64,000 bases of DNA from Coriobacteriia bacterium (GTDB lineage: Bacteria; Actinomycetota; Coriobacteriia; Anaerosomatales; PHET01), in the NCBI GenBank assembly GCA_034370385.1, contig JAXMKZ010000041.1, positions 1 through 64,000 of the forward strand. Reading direction: 5' to 3'. The notes beneath the pieces are model-generated. The model did no database searches and was not told where the DNA came from. It saw nothing but the letters and a program-made list of their open reading frames with translations. Positions within the stretch are counted from its first letter, which is position 1, and every line of letters begins with the position of its first letter. Of this stretch, positions 52,095-59,678 are shown in pieces. A program made the translations under genes and the position numbers.

Positions 52095-52901
52095 ATGCGC
52101 AAACTCGCCGTCACGACCGACGAACGACCCAGGACCGCACTCCTTCTGGCGGCCGGGATGGGCAGCAGACTCGCCCCGCTCACCGACGACACCGCCAAGT
52201 GCCTCGTGGCGCTCAGCGGAATCTCGATTCTCGAGCGACTGCTTCGCACGCTCGGCAGCTACGGATTCACGAGGCTGGTCGTGGTCCTCGGGCACGAATC
52301 GGACGCCATCCAGGATTACCTGGGCGATCACTCGGGCGAGATTCAGATCGACTACGTCACCAGCACGCGCTACCGGACCACGAACAACATCTACAGCCTG
52401 TGGCTCGCCCGGCAGATCATCGACGAGCCGTTCCTGCTCATCGAGAGCGACCTTGTGTTCGACGAGGCGCTGCTTGAGAAGATGCTGCGGCCCGACATGA
52501 TCGCCGTGTCACGCCAGTTGCCCTGGATGAACGGCACCACCGTGACCTTGGGCGGGAAAGCGGGGATCACCGCCTTCTGTCTGGGTGAGATGAGCCGCCC
52601 GGATGCGACCCACTACAAGACCGTGAACATCTACAGCTTCTCCCGAAGCACGTGGAGGGTGGTCTGCGAACGCCTGGACCGCTACATCGCGGCCCAGCGC
52701 ACCGGTGACTACTACGAGTCCGTCTTCGCCGAGATGGTGGCCGATGGCAGCCTCTCGCTCACGCCGGTGCTGTTCGATCCCGACAGCTGGTACGAGATCG
52801 ACACGCTCGATGACCTTGCCGCGGCCGAGCTCCTCTTTCCGCGCCACTCTGAGACGATGAGACGCGAGCAGAGCATCAAAGTCGTTGTGGCGGCCGGATG
52901 A
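52095..52901 (+). CDS. Nucleotidyltransferase (NTP_transferase, LicC-like)
   Basis: A 268-aa protein read from ATG 52095 (TTGGGGACC upstream; ATG 52077 or 52080 possible). The N-terminus has the nucleotide-binding AAGMGSRLAPLTDDTAKCL. It continues with VVVLGHESDAI, then ESDLVFDEALL, where the aspartate coordinates the catalytic metal. It resembles cytidylyltransferases such as LicC that make CDP-alcohols. With the following aminotransferase and CDP-alcohol phosphatidyltransferase it would activate a phosphorylated amino-alcohol or similar head group. The preceding 285 nt (51810-52094) hold no gene I can support; a TATACT hexamer lies at 51869-51874. Confidence 0.85.
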   Translation: MRKLAVTTDERPRTALLLAAGMGSRLAPLTDDTAKCLVALSGISILERLLRTLGSYGFTRLVVVLGHESDAIQDYLGDHSGEIQIDYVTSTRYRTTNNIYSLWLARQIIDEPFLLIESDLVFDEALLEKMLRPDMIAVSRQLPWMNGTTVTLGGKAGITAFCLGEMSRPDATHYKTVNIYSFSRSTWRVVCERLDRYIAAQRTGDYYESVFAEMVADGSLSLTPVLFDPDSWYEIDTLDDLAAAELLFPRHSETMRREQSIKVVVAAG

Positions 52902-54019
52902 CCGACATGAGCGAGCAGCAGCCTCGCGCGGTTCGGCAAGCCGAGTACGAGGCGCTTCAGTTCGAGCACGGGGGCTACTGGCGCCACGGCTTCGTCGATC
53001 ACGCCTACCTCTACAACCTGCACTTCCCGCCAGAGTCGTTCTTCCAGCACCTGAGCTCCGAGATCCATGAGATCGTGCTCAACTACCCGGTCGGGCAGGG
53101 CGTCGTGGCCGGCCTTGTGGGGAGGCTCATCGGACAGCCGGCAGAGCGCGTGGTGGTGGGGAACGGGGCAGCGGAGCTCATCAAGATCATCTCGGCGCAC
53201 CTCGCTCACAAGCTGATCGTGCCGGTTCCGTCGTTCAACGAGTACACGAATGCGGCGCCGGCAGGGCACGTGGTCGAGTTTGCGCTCGATGGCCCGTCGT
53301 TTCAGCTGGACGTGGACGAGTTCGCCCGGCAGGCCATCGCCTGCGGTGCGGACTTCGCCGTCGTCGTGTCGCCCAACAACCCCACCTCGCTGCTCGTGCC
53401 GCGAGACGACCTGCTCCGGTTGCTCGGCCTGCTTGAAGGCAGCGGCTGCAATCTGATCGTCGATGAGTCGTTCATCGACTTCGCCGAGGGCGGCGCCGGG
53501 CAGTCCCTCGAGCGCGACGTGAGCGACCACCCGCATCTGGCCATCATCAAGAGCATGAGCAAGGCATACGGCATCTGTGGCCTGCGCATCGGCTATCTGC
53601 TCACCGCCAACGAGGAGTTGGCGCGCGACGTTCGCGGTCAGCTCCATATCTGGAATCTCAACGGCTTCGCGGAGGCGTTCTTGCGCATGGCGCCGGATTA
53701 CCGACAGGACTTTGTCGAGAGCTGCGAGGCGGTGCGCGCGGATCGAGCGGTGCTCTTGGAGGCCCTTGGTACGGTGTCCGGTCTCACGGTCTACCCGGCC
53801 GACGCCAACTTCGTCATGTGCCGCCTGCCCGCTTGGTCCGAAACCGGTCCTGAGGTCGAGCGCCGGCTGTTTGTGGAGCACCACATCTACATCAAGCACT
53901 GTGCGGGAAAGGCGATGCCGGAGTCGGACCGCTACGTCCGCCTGGCGAGCAGGACCGCCGAGGAGAACCTCCGTCTTGTGGCTGCGCTCAGACTCGTCGT
54001 GGGCACGCAGGCCGCATGA
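52898..54019 (+). CDS. Class I/II aminotransferase (HisC-like fold)
   Basis: A 373-aa PLP enzyme of fold type I. The PLP lysine is in IIKSMSKAYGICGLRIGYL; VVSPNNPTS and IVDESFIDFAE hold the asparagine and aspartate that bind PLP, and the late arginine in RYVRLAS contacts the substrate carboxylate. It overlaps the nucleotidyltransferase by 4 nt. The family includes histidinol-phosphate aminotransferases and threonine-phosphate decarboxylases, so its activity here may be transamination or decarboxylation of a phosphorylated amino acid. Context favours head-group synthesis over histidine synthesis. Confidence 0.88.
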   Translation: MTDMSEQQPRAVRQAEYEALQFEHGGYWRHGFVDHAYLYNLHFPPESFFQHLSSEIHEIVLNYPVGQGVVAGLVGRLIGQPAERVVVGNGAAELIKIISAHLAHKLIVPVPSFNEYTNAAPAGHVVEFALDGPSFQLDVDEFARQAIACGADFAVVVSPNNPTSLLVPRDDLLRLLGLLEGSGCNLIVDESFIDFAEGGAGQSLERDVSDHPHLAIIKSMSKAYGICGLRIGYLLTANEELARDVRGQLHIWNLNGFAEAFLRMAPDYRQDFVESCEAVRADRAVLLEALGTVSGLTVYPADANFVMCRLPAWSETGPEVERRLFVEHHIYIKHCAGKAMPESDRYVRLASRTAEENLRLVAALRLVVGTQAA

Positions 54020-54672
54020 TGGCCGACGAGAATCGCGTCGCGCCTCCCCGGCCGATGCTGTGGTTTGCGAAGGACCGGCCCAATCTGGTGTCTCTCGCCG
54101 GACTCGCATCCGCGCTGGTCGGCATCTACTACGCGATTCTCGGCGTCTACCCGGCGGCGATGATCGGACTCGTGTGGGCGGTGGTGCTTGACTGGCTCGA
54201 CGGACGCATCGCGCGCACGATGTCGGGCCGAAGCGAGGAGCAACGGGAGTTCGGCGGTCACGTGGACTCGCTCATAGACGTGGTCAGCTTCGGGGTGGCG
54301 CCCGCGGTGCTGCTGCTGTCAGTGGGCGGGTTCAGCCCGTGGTTTCTGCCGGGTGCGTTCGTGGCCCTGGCCGCCGGGGTGATCCGGCTGGCGTACTTCA
54401 ACACGTTCGGGCTCTCGGAGGGCTCGACGTACCGGGGTCTCGCGCTCGACAACAACGTGATCTTCCTGGTGCTGCTGTTCGCCTTCCGGCCCTTCATCGG
54501 CGAGGCGGCGTTCGCCGTGGTTCTCTACGTTGCGCTACTGGTTCTCGCGGGATTCAACATCGCGCCCATTCGGACTCCGAAACTAGGCGGCAGGTGGTAC
54601 TTCGCGGTGCTTGCGTACGCCGTGGTGATGACCGCCGTGTACTCGTGGCAACTGGTGGTGCTCTACGGCTAG
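54016..54672 (+). CDS. CDP-alcohol phosphatidyltransferase (PssA-like)
   Basis: A 218-aa membrane enzyme with about six helices. The catalytic motif reads DWLDGRIAR, then GGHVDSLID with the metal-binding aspartates, followed by DVVSFGVAPAVLL, typical of phosphatidylserine synthase-type members. There are 12 residues between AR and the G-x3-D-x3-D part, more than the usual 8, so the active-site loop is enlarged. It transfers a head group between a CDP-activated donor and an alcohol or phospholipid. It overlaps the aminotransferase by 4 nt. Confidence 0.9.
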   Translation: MMADENRVAPPRPMLWFAKDRPNLVSLAGLASALVGIYYAILGVYPAAMIGLVWAVVLDWLDGRIARTMSGRSEEQREFGGHVDSLIDVVSFGVAPAVLLLSVGGFSPWFLPGAFVALAAGVIRLAYFNTFGLSEGSTYRGLALDNNVIFLVLLFAFRPFIGEAAFAVVLYVALLVLAGFNIAPIRTPKLGGRWYFAVLAYAVVMTAVYSWQLVVLYG

Positions 54673-54731
54673 ATCGCTCGGCCTCTTGTGTAGCGATGCG
54701 TTCGGGGGCGCGCTTTGGTGGCGGGTTTCGA

Positions 54732-54760
54732 TTGCCCCGCCCGCACGCCCTCGCTATGTC
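54732..54760 (+). promoter_or_regulatory. Orphan promoter-like element similar to the tRNA-Ser promoter
   Basis: GATTGCCCCGC, nine unrelated bases and CTCGCTAT (54730-54757) match the promoter at 57341-57368 in sequence and spacing. No gene or tRNA follows on this strand; the element points into the pseudogene. Confidence 0.35.
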
Positions 54761-55225
54761 ACGATGGGTGACTCCCACAGGTCTGCCCCGAATCCCTCGA
54801 ACCCATCCACCGTCACGGTGCTGTTCACACGGTTCGCGATGCGCCCGAGGAGCTGCTCGCGGTCGACCCGGCTGTTCGTGGCCAGAAGGAGCGCCGGCAC
54901 GAAGAAGACGACGGCTGAGGCCACCAGCGACCCGGTTCGGGCTCCCGGGTCCGCCACGAGCGGCAACACAACCGATGTGAGCCGCGGCACGACGACGGTG
55001 AAGAGCCCTGCGGCAGCGATGATGGGGCGAGCGTTCGCGTCGAACCGAACCGGTCTGCGATCTGTCCGCCCGACCAGTAGCCCAGCGACAGCGCCACCAT
55101 CACGATCGAGATGACGGCGCCCCACACGAAGAGAGAACTGCCCAAGGCGGGCGCAAGCAGGCGAGCGGCGATGAACTCGAGCCCATGAGTGAGGCCCCGC
55201 ACGCGAACACGATGATCTCGAGCAT
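54754..55225 (-). pseudogene. Remnant of a spermidine-synthase-like membrane protein
   Basis: Read from ATG 55225, the sequence gives MLEIIVFACGASLMG, then a one-base frameshift, then LEFIAARLLAPALGSSLFVW and SLGYWSGGQIADRFG, then a second frameshift to LFTVVVPRLTSVVLPLVAD and FVPALLLATNS. These are the first four helices of fused MFS/spermidine-synthase proteins, which normally run past 450 residues. The remainder and the synthase domain are missing and the end is unrelated. The gene is decayed. Confidence 0.7.
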
Positions 55226-55429
55226 GTGACCCCCTGTCACGAGAGCGGAGCGCCGTCGATGCGGCCCCCGTCGTGTCATCGCAGACGGTACCCGTCCGGG
55301 GAGTGCGTTGCCCGCAGCGTGGCGACGCGCCGGGGAGCGGGAGTGTGATAACGTGTCGTTTCATCGGTAGCATCGCTGCACACGCCTACAAGACACTGAC
55401 ACAGCGCAGCCACCGCGGAGGGAGTGCCG

Positions 55430-57280
55430 ATGGGTCGGCCCGCGCCTCGCGCCCGGGTTTCGCACGCTTCCGGTATCCGTCGGGAGCTCGCCATCGCGCT
55501 CCTGCTGATCCTCGCAGTAGCGATGGCGGTACTCGTCTCGCCGTCTCCGGCCCACGCGATGACCCCGCCGGCGGACTGCTCCAGCTGCCACTCCTACCTC
55601 GGCTACTCCCACTACCATCTTGCACCGGGGCAGCAGGACATGCCCTGCTACAGCCTGTGCCACTGGGAGGGTTCGGGGCCGTACTTCGATTACCTCACGA
55701 CCTTCCATGAATACGACGAGAACTGGGGCAACAACTACACCGGATCGGACCACCGCGCGGATTCGTGCGGCTTCTGTCACTCGCCCGATCACCCACTGAT
55801 CCCGCAGCACACCGACGCCGGAACCGCTGCGGCGCACGTCAACGACACGTCGGACTGCATGAACTGCCACGGGCCGACGCTGTACGCGGCCCACGATGCC
55901 TACCCGACGTGCGGCGTGTGCCATGACAGCGCCGATTCCCGGGTGCGCGCAGCGATCAGCTCCGAGGATCATTCCTGCGGCGCGTGTCACGACATCAATC
56001 CGATCAACAATCACCCCGGTAGCGCCGTGAAGACCTGGAGTCCCGAGGACTACTACGCGTGGGACACGCGTGTGAACCCGATGCTGATGGAGATCGGTGA
56101 CAATCCGTACCTGCCAGGCGTGCACGGCAACTACACCGCCAACACCGCCAAGTGCGGCGTGTGCCACTCGGTGCACCGCGCGAAGGCGGGCGGCACCAAG
56201 CTCCTGAACACCGCGGTGGCCACCTGCGCTGGTTGTCACCAGACCGGATCCACCGTCACAGACGTGGTCGTGAGCTGGGAGGCTGGCGGTCCGCATGGCT
56301 CGGGTGATCCGGCCAGCTGCCTTTCGGTCTCCTGCCACTTGGGCAACCCACACGGCGCGGGCGGCTCGCAGTACACGATCGTTGCCGCCAAGCTACTCAA
56401 CCCGGCGGCCGACGCGGCGCTCGCCGCGGCCGTCTCGAGCGAGGCATCCTCCGGGATCAGCACGGCCGACCTCAACGCCGAGGTGCTCGCCATCGACGGC
56501 GGCTGGGACGAGTCCACACGCTCGGCGGTGCGCACCGGTTACACCTGCAACCAGGCCGGCTGTCACGTCCAGACGATGCTCGCCGTGCTCGAACGCGGAT
56601 GGGCCGAGGAGCGCTTCACCTCAAACGACAGCGGGCCGAGCGTCCAAAAGACCGGCCACCTGAGCATCGGTACCCCTGATGGCCGGGCTTCGTTCTCGCC
56701 TGTCACGAGCTGCGTGAGCTGCCATGACCAGACCGATTCAGCCACTGCGGGCGTCTGGTACTCCACCGTCTCCGGGTACACGTTCCCGCATTCCCAGACG
56801 GCGGCGGGCACGAGCAACGTGGGTACGGGGAACCGCGCGTGGCTCTGGATGACGATTGCAGGCAACGCCGGCGGGACCGGGCTCGACTATATGCGCACAC
56901 CCGGGGACAAGGCCAAGGATGGCGCATGTCTCAAGTGTCACCGTGACGTCGAGGATCGCGCCGGAATCGGCCTGGCGCCCGCCGGGATGATCCAGTTCGC
57001 GTGGAACAACCCCCGAGCAGGCTCCTGGGCCGAGTACTGGATCCGCGACGGGGCGGGCAACCTCGTGTCCACCGGATACGGGGAGGTGGGCGTCGACGAG
57101 TGGGACGGGTGGTTCCGCATCCGGGTACCGGTGAGCAACCAGCCATACCGGATCAGCATCGAGTGGCTGGACGCCGCGTGGGATCCGTGGGTCGCGTACT
57201 GGACACCCGGCCCGATGCCGACAGACTATTTCGAGGTGCTCATCGACTCCGAGGATGAAACGTACACGTACTGGTACTGA
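55430..57280 (+). CDS. Exported multihaem c-type cytochrome
   Basis: A 616-aa protein read from ATG 55430 after GGAGGGAG. It has a signal peptide (about residues 15-42). I count nine CXXCH haem sites, plus one CX3CH (CYSLCH) and two CX4CH (CLSVSCH, CNQAGCH), so up to twelve haems. Many histidines lie between sites as distal ligands. The last 110 residues have no haem site and form a beta-rich domain (AEYWIRDGAGNLVSTGYGE). It probably takes part in electron transfer to extracellular acceptors or between cells. No adjacent quinone-linked partner gene; the polyferredoxin at 37831 is a candidate. Confidence 0.92.
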   Translation: MGRPAPRARVSHASGIRRELAIALLLILAVAMAVLVSPSPAHAMTPPADCSSCHSYLGYSHYHLAPGQQDMPCYSLCHWEGSGPYFDYLTTFHEYDENWGNNYTGSDHRADSCGFCHSPDHPLIPQHTDAGTAAAHVNDTSDCMNCHGPTLYAAHDAYPTCGVCHDSADSRVRAAISSEDHSCGACHDINPINNHPGSAVKTWSPEDYYAWDTRVNPMLMEIGDNPYLPGVHGNYTANTAKCGVCHSVHRAKAGGTKLLNTAVATCAGCHQTGSTVTDVVVSWEAGGPHGSGDPASCLSVSCHLGNPHGAGGSQYTIVAAKLLNPAADAALAAAVSSEASSGISTADLNAEVLAIDGGWDESTRSAVRTGYTCNQAGCHVQTMLAVLERGWAEERFTSNDSGPSVQKTGHLSIGTPDGRASFSPVTSCVSCHDQTDSATAGVWYSTVSGYTFPHSQTAAGTSNVGTGNRAWLWMTIAGNAGGTGLDYMRTPGDKAKDGACLKCHRDVEDRAGIGLAPAGMIQFAWNNPRAGSWAEYWIRDGAGNLVSTGYGEVGVDEWDGWFRIRVPVSNQPYRISIEWLDAAWDPWVAYWTPGPMPTDYFEVLIDSEDETYTYWY

Positions 57281-57342
57281 TGCCGTGTGTCCGATCGGAT
57301 TACCCGCGACGGCCGATGGCAGCTGAGCGGGTGGGGCACCGA

Positions 57343-57371
57343 TTGCCCCGCGTGTGCAGCCTCGCTATACT
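57343..57371 (+). promoter_or_regulatory. Promoter of tRNA-Ser(CGA)
   Basis: TTGCCC (57343-57348), a 17-nt spacer and TATACT (57366-57371) end 43 nt before the tRNA. The hexamers are the same as those before tRNA-Ser(GGA). Confidence 0.65.
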
Positions 57372-57414
57372 CGCACCCGCGCTCGAAGCCGCCTCGTGCG
57401 GCGTGCGCAGCCAC

Positions 57415-57507
57415 GGAGAGGTGGCAGAGTGGTTGAATGCGGCAGTCTCGAAAACTGTTTAGCGGGTATCCCCCGTTACGAGGGTTCGAATCCCTCCCTC
57501 TCCGCCA
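57415..57507 (+). tRNA. tRNA-Ser(CGA)
   Basis: A 93-nt class II tRNA with acceptor GGAGAGG/CCTCTCC and encoded CCA. The anticodon loop CTCGAAA gives CGA. It has a long variable arm and the T loop GTTCGAATC. It directly precedes the decayed restriction-modification locus. Confidence 0.96.
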
Positions 57508-57521
57508 GAAGAATGTGACGG

Positions 57522-57553
57522 AGGCCCGTTTTCCCGAGAGGGGAGGCGGGCCT
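57522..57553 (+). terminator. Terminator after tRNA-Ser(CGA)
   Basis: AGGCCCG (57522-57528) pairs with CGGGCCT (57547-57553), with an inner TTTTCCC/GGGGA pairing, 14 nt after the tRNA. Confidence 0.65.
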
Positions 57554-57633
57554 TCTGCCTGCCGCTGTCCTGCAGGCAGCGCGCGCCAGGCCCTAGCTGG
57601 CCGCCAAACCCGGTCGTCTCAGGGAGGTGCTCC

Positions 57634-58082
57634 GTGACCGCTGGCATCAACATCTCCGACAAGGTCGCCTTCATCTGGTCGATCGCCGACCTGCTCCGCG
57701 GTCCTTACAAGCCGCACCAGTACGGCCGCGTGATCATCCCCATGACGGTGCTGCGGCGCTTGGATTGCGTGCTGGAGTCGACAAAGCCGGCCGTCCTCAA
57801 AGAGGCGGCTAAACTCAAAGCCAACAGCCCGATCAAGACCGTCGAGCCGCTCCTTTGCCGAGCCAGCGGGCAGAGCTTCTACAACACCAGCGCGTTCGAC
57901 TTCGCCAACTCGCGGAACGCGACGATACCGCCGAGATCTGGGCTGATGCCAAGGGCAACCCAGAGCCGGACACGAGCCTGCGCGACACCGAAAGCGTCCC
58001 CCTGTCCGACGACATCGCCGCCTACGTCGAGGTTGAGGAGCGGATTCTGGGGCCCTTGCGTCGGGTGAAGACGCGGCCGTAA
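57634..58082 (+). pseudogene. hsdM: Type I methyltransferase HsdM remnant (internal deletion)
   Basis: GTG 57634 opens a frame with the HsdM N-terminus: VAFIWSIADLLRGPYKPHQYG, MTVLRRLDCVLE and GQSFYNTSAFDFA. Near 57900 it breaks, and another frame continues with EIWADAKGNPEPDTSLRDTE and VPLSDDIAAYV, which is the HsdM C-terminus. The whole SAM-binding catalytic core (NPPF region), some 300 residues, is missing. The gene cannot encode an active methyltransferase. Confidence 0.85.
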
Positions 58083-58127
58083 TCGGGCCTCAGCCGGGTA
58101 CCAGTCTTAACACCGCAATTTGCTTCC

Positions 58128-58144
58128 TAACATCAGCGATGTTA
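58128..58144. promoter_or_regulatory. Palindrome upstream of the 330-aa regulator
   Basis: TAACATC-AGC-GATGTTA is a perfect 7-3-7 palindrome ending 13 nt before the start at 58158, well placed for repression. The local sequence is clearly more AT-rich than its surroundings. Confidence 0.55.
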
Positions 58145-58157
58145 TGGTGCAAAAACG

Positions 58158-59150
58158 ATGGTTAATGAATCACACAACAACCGGGCAGAAACCCTCGTCG
58201 AAGCGAGCGCCGACTATATCGAGCGCACGCTCCACGCGACGATCGCGTTTCGGCCATGGGCGGAGTCGGCAGAACTTGCGCCGTTCCTGACCTCGCGCTA
58301 TCTGTTCATGACCGCCGAGCTCGCGGGGGTCGAAGCGCTCTGGATGTTCGCCCTCACCTCAGAGAGACCGCTGGCGATTGCCAAACAGGTGCGGGCCGTG
58401 TCGGGCCGGTTCTCGGGCTCGGCCGTCGTTGTCTTCGAGCAGCTCAGCGCATACGCCCGACGTCAGCTCATAGAGCGCGCCGTTCCGTTTGTCGTGCCCG
58501 GAGTCCAGATGTACCTCCCGCCGGTGGGCATCGATCTTCGCCCGAAAGGGGTGGCGCCGCGTGAGGAGCGCCAGCATCTGCGTCCCGCCTCGCAACTGCT
58601 CTTCTTGTGGATGCTCCTAGGCCCGAACGAGGCCGAGTACCGTCAAAGCACGACCGCCGCTGACCTTGGCTACGCCGTAATGACAGTCAGTCGCGCAGTA
58701 TCTGAGCTGGAGGCTGCACTTCTGGTCGAGGCCAATCGCAGTGGGCAAGAGCGCGTGTTTCGACTCGCTACCCCAAGACGAGACGTCTGGGATCGCGCGC
58801 TGCCCGTCCTCTCAACTCCGATCAAGCGCCGAGTACTCGCGTCTGAGCTGCCGCCTGGCGTAGCTGCCGGCGCGCCTCTGGCCGGCCTTTGTGCCCTAGG
58901 CGACTACACGATGATTCAAGGCCCGGACATGCGGTTCTGTGCCGTTTCGATCGCGCAGGCGGAAGGCATCAGCTCCATCGCGGACGAGGCCGATGATCGC
59001 GATCTCGCAGAGGTCTGGTCCTACGATCCGCGGTTGTTGTCCGACGGTCGCTCGGTCGATCGGCTGTCGCTCTATCTCTCCCTTGGGGACGATCCGGACG
59101 AGCGCGTGCACCTCGCGCTTGAACAACTGCTGGACCGCGTCGAATGGTGA
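58158..59150 (+). CDS. Winged-helix regulator associated with a type I RM locus
   Basis: A 330-aa intact protein in an otherwise decayed locus. The middle (about residues 160-215) has a winged helix: STTAADLGYAVMTVSRAVSE with the wing RSGQERVFRLATPRR. The N-terminal 130 residues form an alpha/beta domain (PLAIAKQVRAVSGRF), and the C-terminal part ends LYLSLGDDPDERVHLALEQL. Proteins of this size are often found between hsdM and hsdS. The palindrome upstream suggests autoregulation. Target and effector are unknown; it may regulate the RM genes or a defence response. Confidence 0.7.
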   Translation: MVNESHNNRAETLVEASADYIERTLHATIAFRPWAESAELAPFLTSRYLFMTAELAGVEALWMFALTSERPLAIAKQVRAVSGRFSGSAVVVFEQLSAYARRQLIERAVPFVVPGVQMYLPPVGIDLRPKGVAPREERQHLRPASQLLFLWMLLGPNEAEYRQSTTAADLGYAVMTVSRAVSELEAALLVEANRSGQERVFRLATPRRDVWDRALPVLSTPIKRRVLASELPPGVAAGAPLAGLCALGDYTMIQGPDMRFCAVSIAQAEGISSIADEADDRDLAEVWSYDPRLLSDGRSVDRLSLYLSLGDDPDERVHLALEQLLDRVEW

Positions 59151-59153
59151 GAG

Positions 59154-59288
59154 GCCATCCGAGAGGATCTGGCCCGCTTCCTGCGCGAGGCGTTCGGCGA
59201 CAACTTTGATCCCAAGCAACTGAGGATCGACGCAACCGCCGAAGAGATCGCGGCGAGGTTTCGCGACGTGTACGGGGTGGGGGCGTAA
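59154..59288 (+). pseudogene. Short C-terminal gene remnant
   Basis: Forty-four codons with no start, reading EDLARFLREAFGDNFDPKQL and ATAEEIAARFRDVYG, end at TAA 59286-59288. It looks like the C-terminus of an RM-locus gene whose body has been deleted. The stop overlaps the ATG of the hsdS remnant (TAATG), preserving the original operon junction. Confidence 0.55.
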
Positions 59289-59488
59289 TGGTCGGCGCAT
59301 CCGCATTCGATCCCACGTTACCCGCTTGGCTTGGTGAGATCCCCGAAGGCTGGGTGATGGCCCCGCTCGAAGAGCAGCAGGCAATCTCCGCTTACCTCGA
59401 CATTGAGAATGGGCGCGTTTCGCGGAGCGCCTCCATCGCCTTGCGTCGCACACGCGCGGCAGCTCGCTCGGAGCGTGGACGGTGCTAG
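59288..59488 (+). pseudogene. hsdS: Specificity subunit HsdS remnant
   Basis: ATG 59288 opens with LPAWLGEIPEGW, typical of HsdS before the first target-recognition domain, and passes directly into PLEEQQAISAYLDIENGRV, typical of the conserved region after a recognition domain. Both recognition domains are missing, leaving 66 codons. It is a clean internal deletion, like that in hsdM. Confidence 0.8.
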
Positions 59489-59678
59489 ACACGACCCTGC
59501 AAGAGGCGCATAGTCGCTTGGGGGACTGAAGCAATACGCGAGCACCGCATCCACGGTCGGGACGCCTCGATTCGTGGGCCTGGAGAGGTTCGTGGGGGAT
59601 TCGATGCGAGACTCGACGTCAGGGTATCGTCCTTCGTTTGCGCATGACCGGGAGCACCTGCTGATGGGGGAGATGGCT

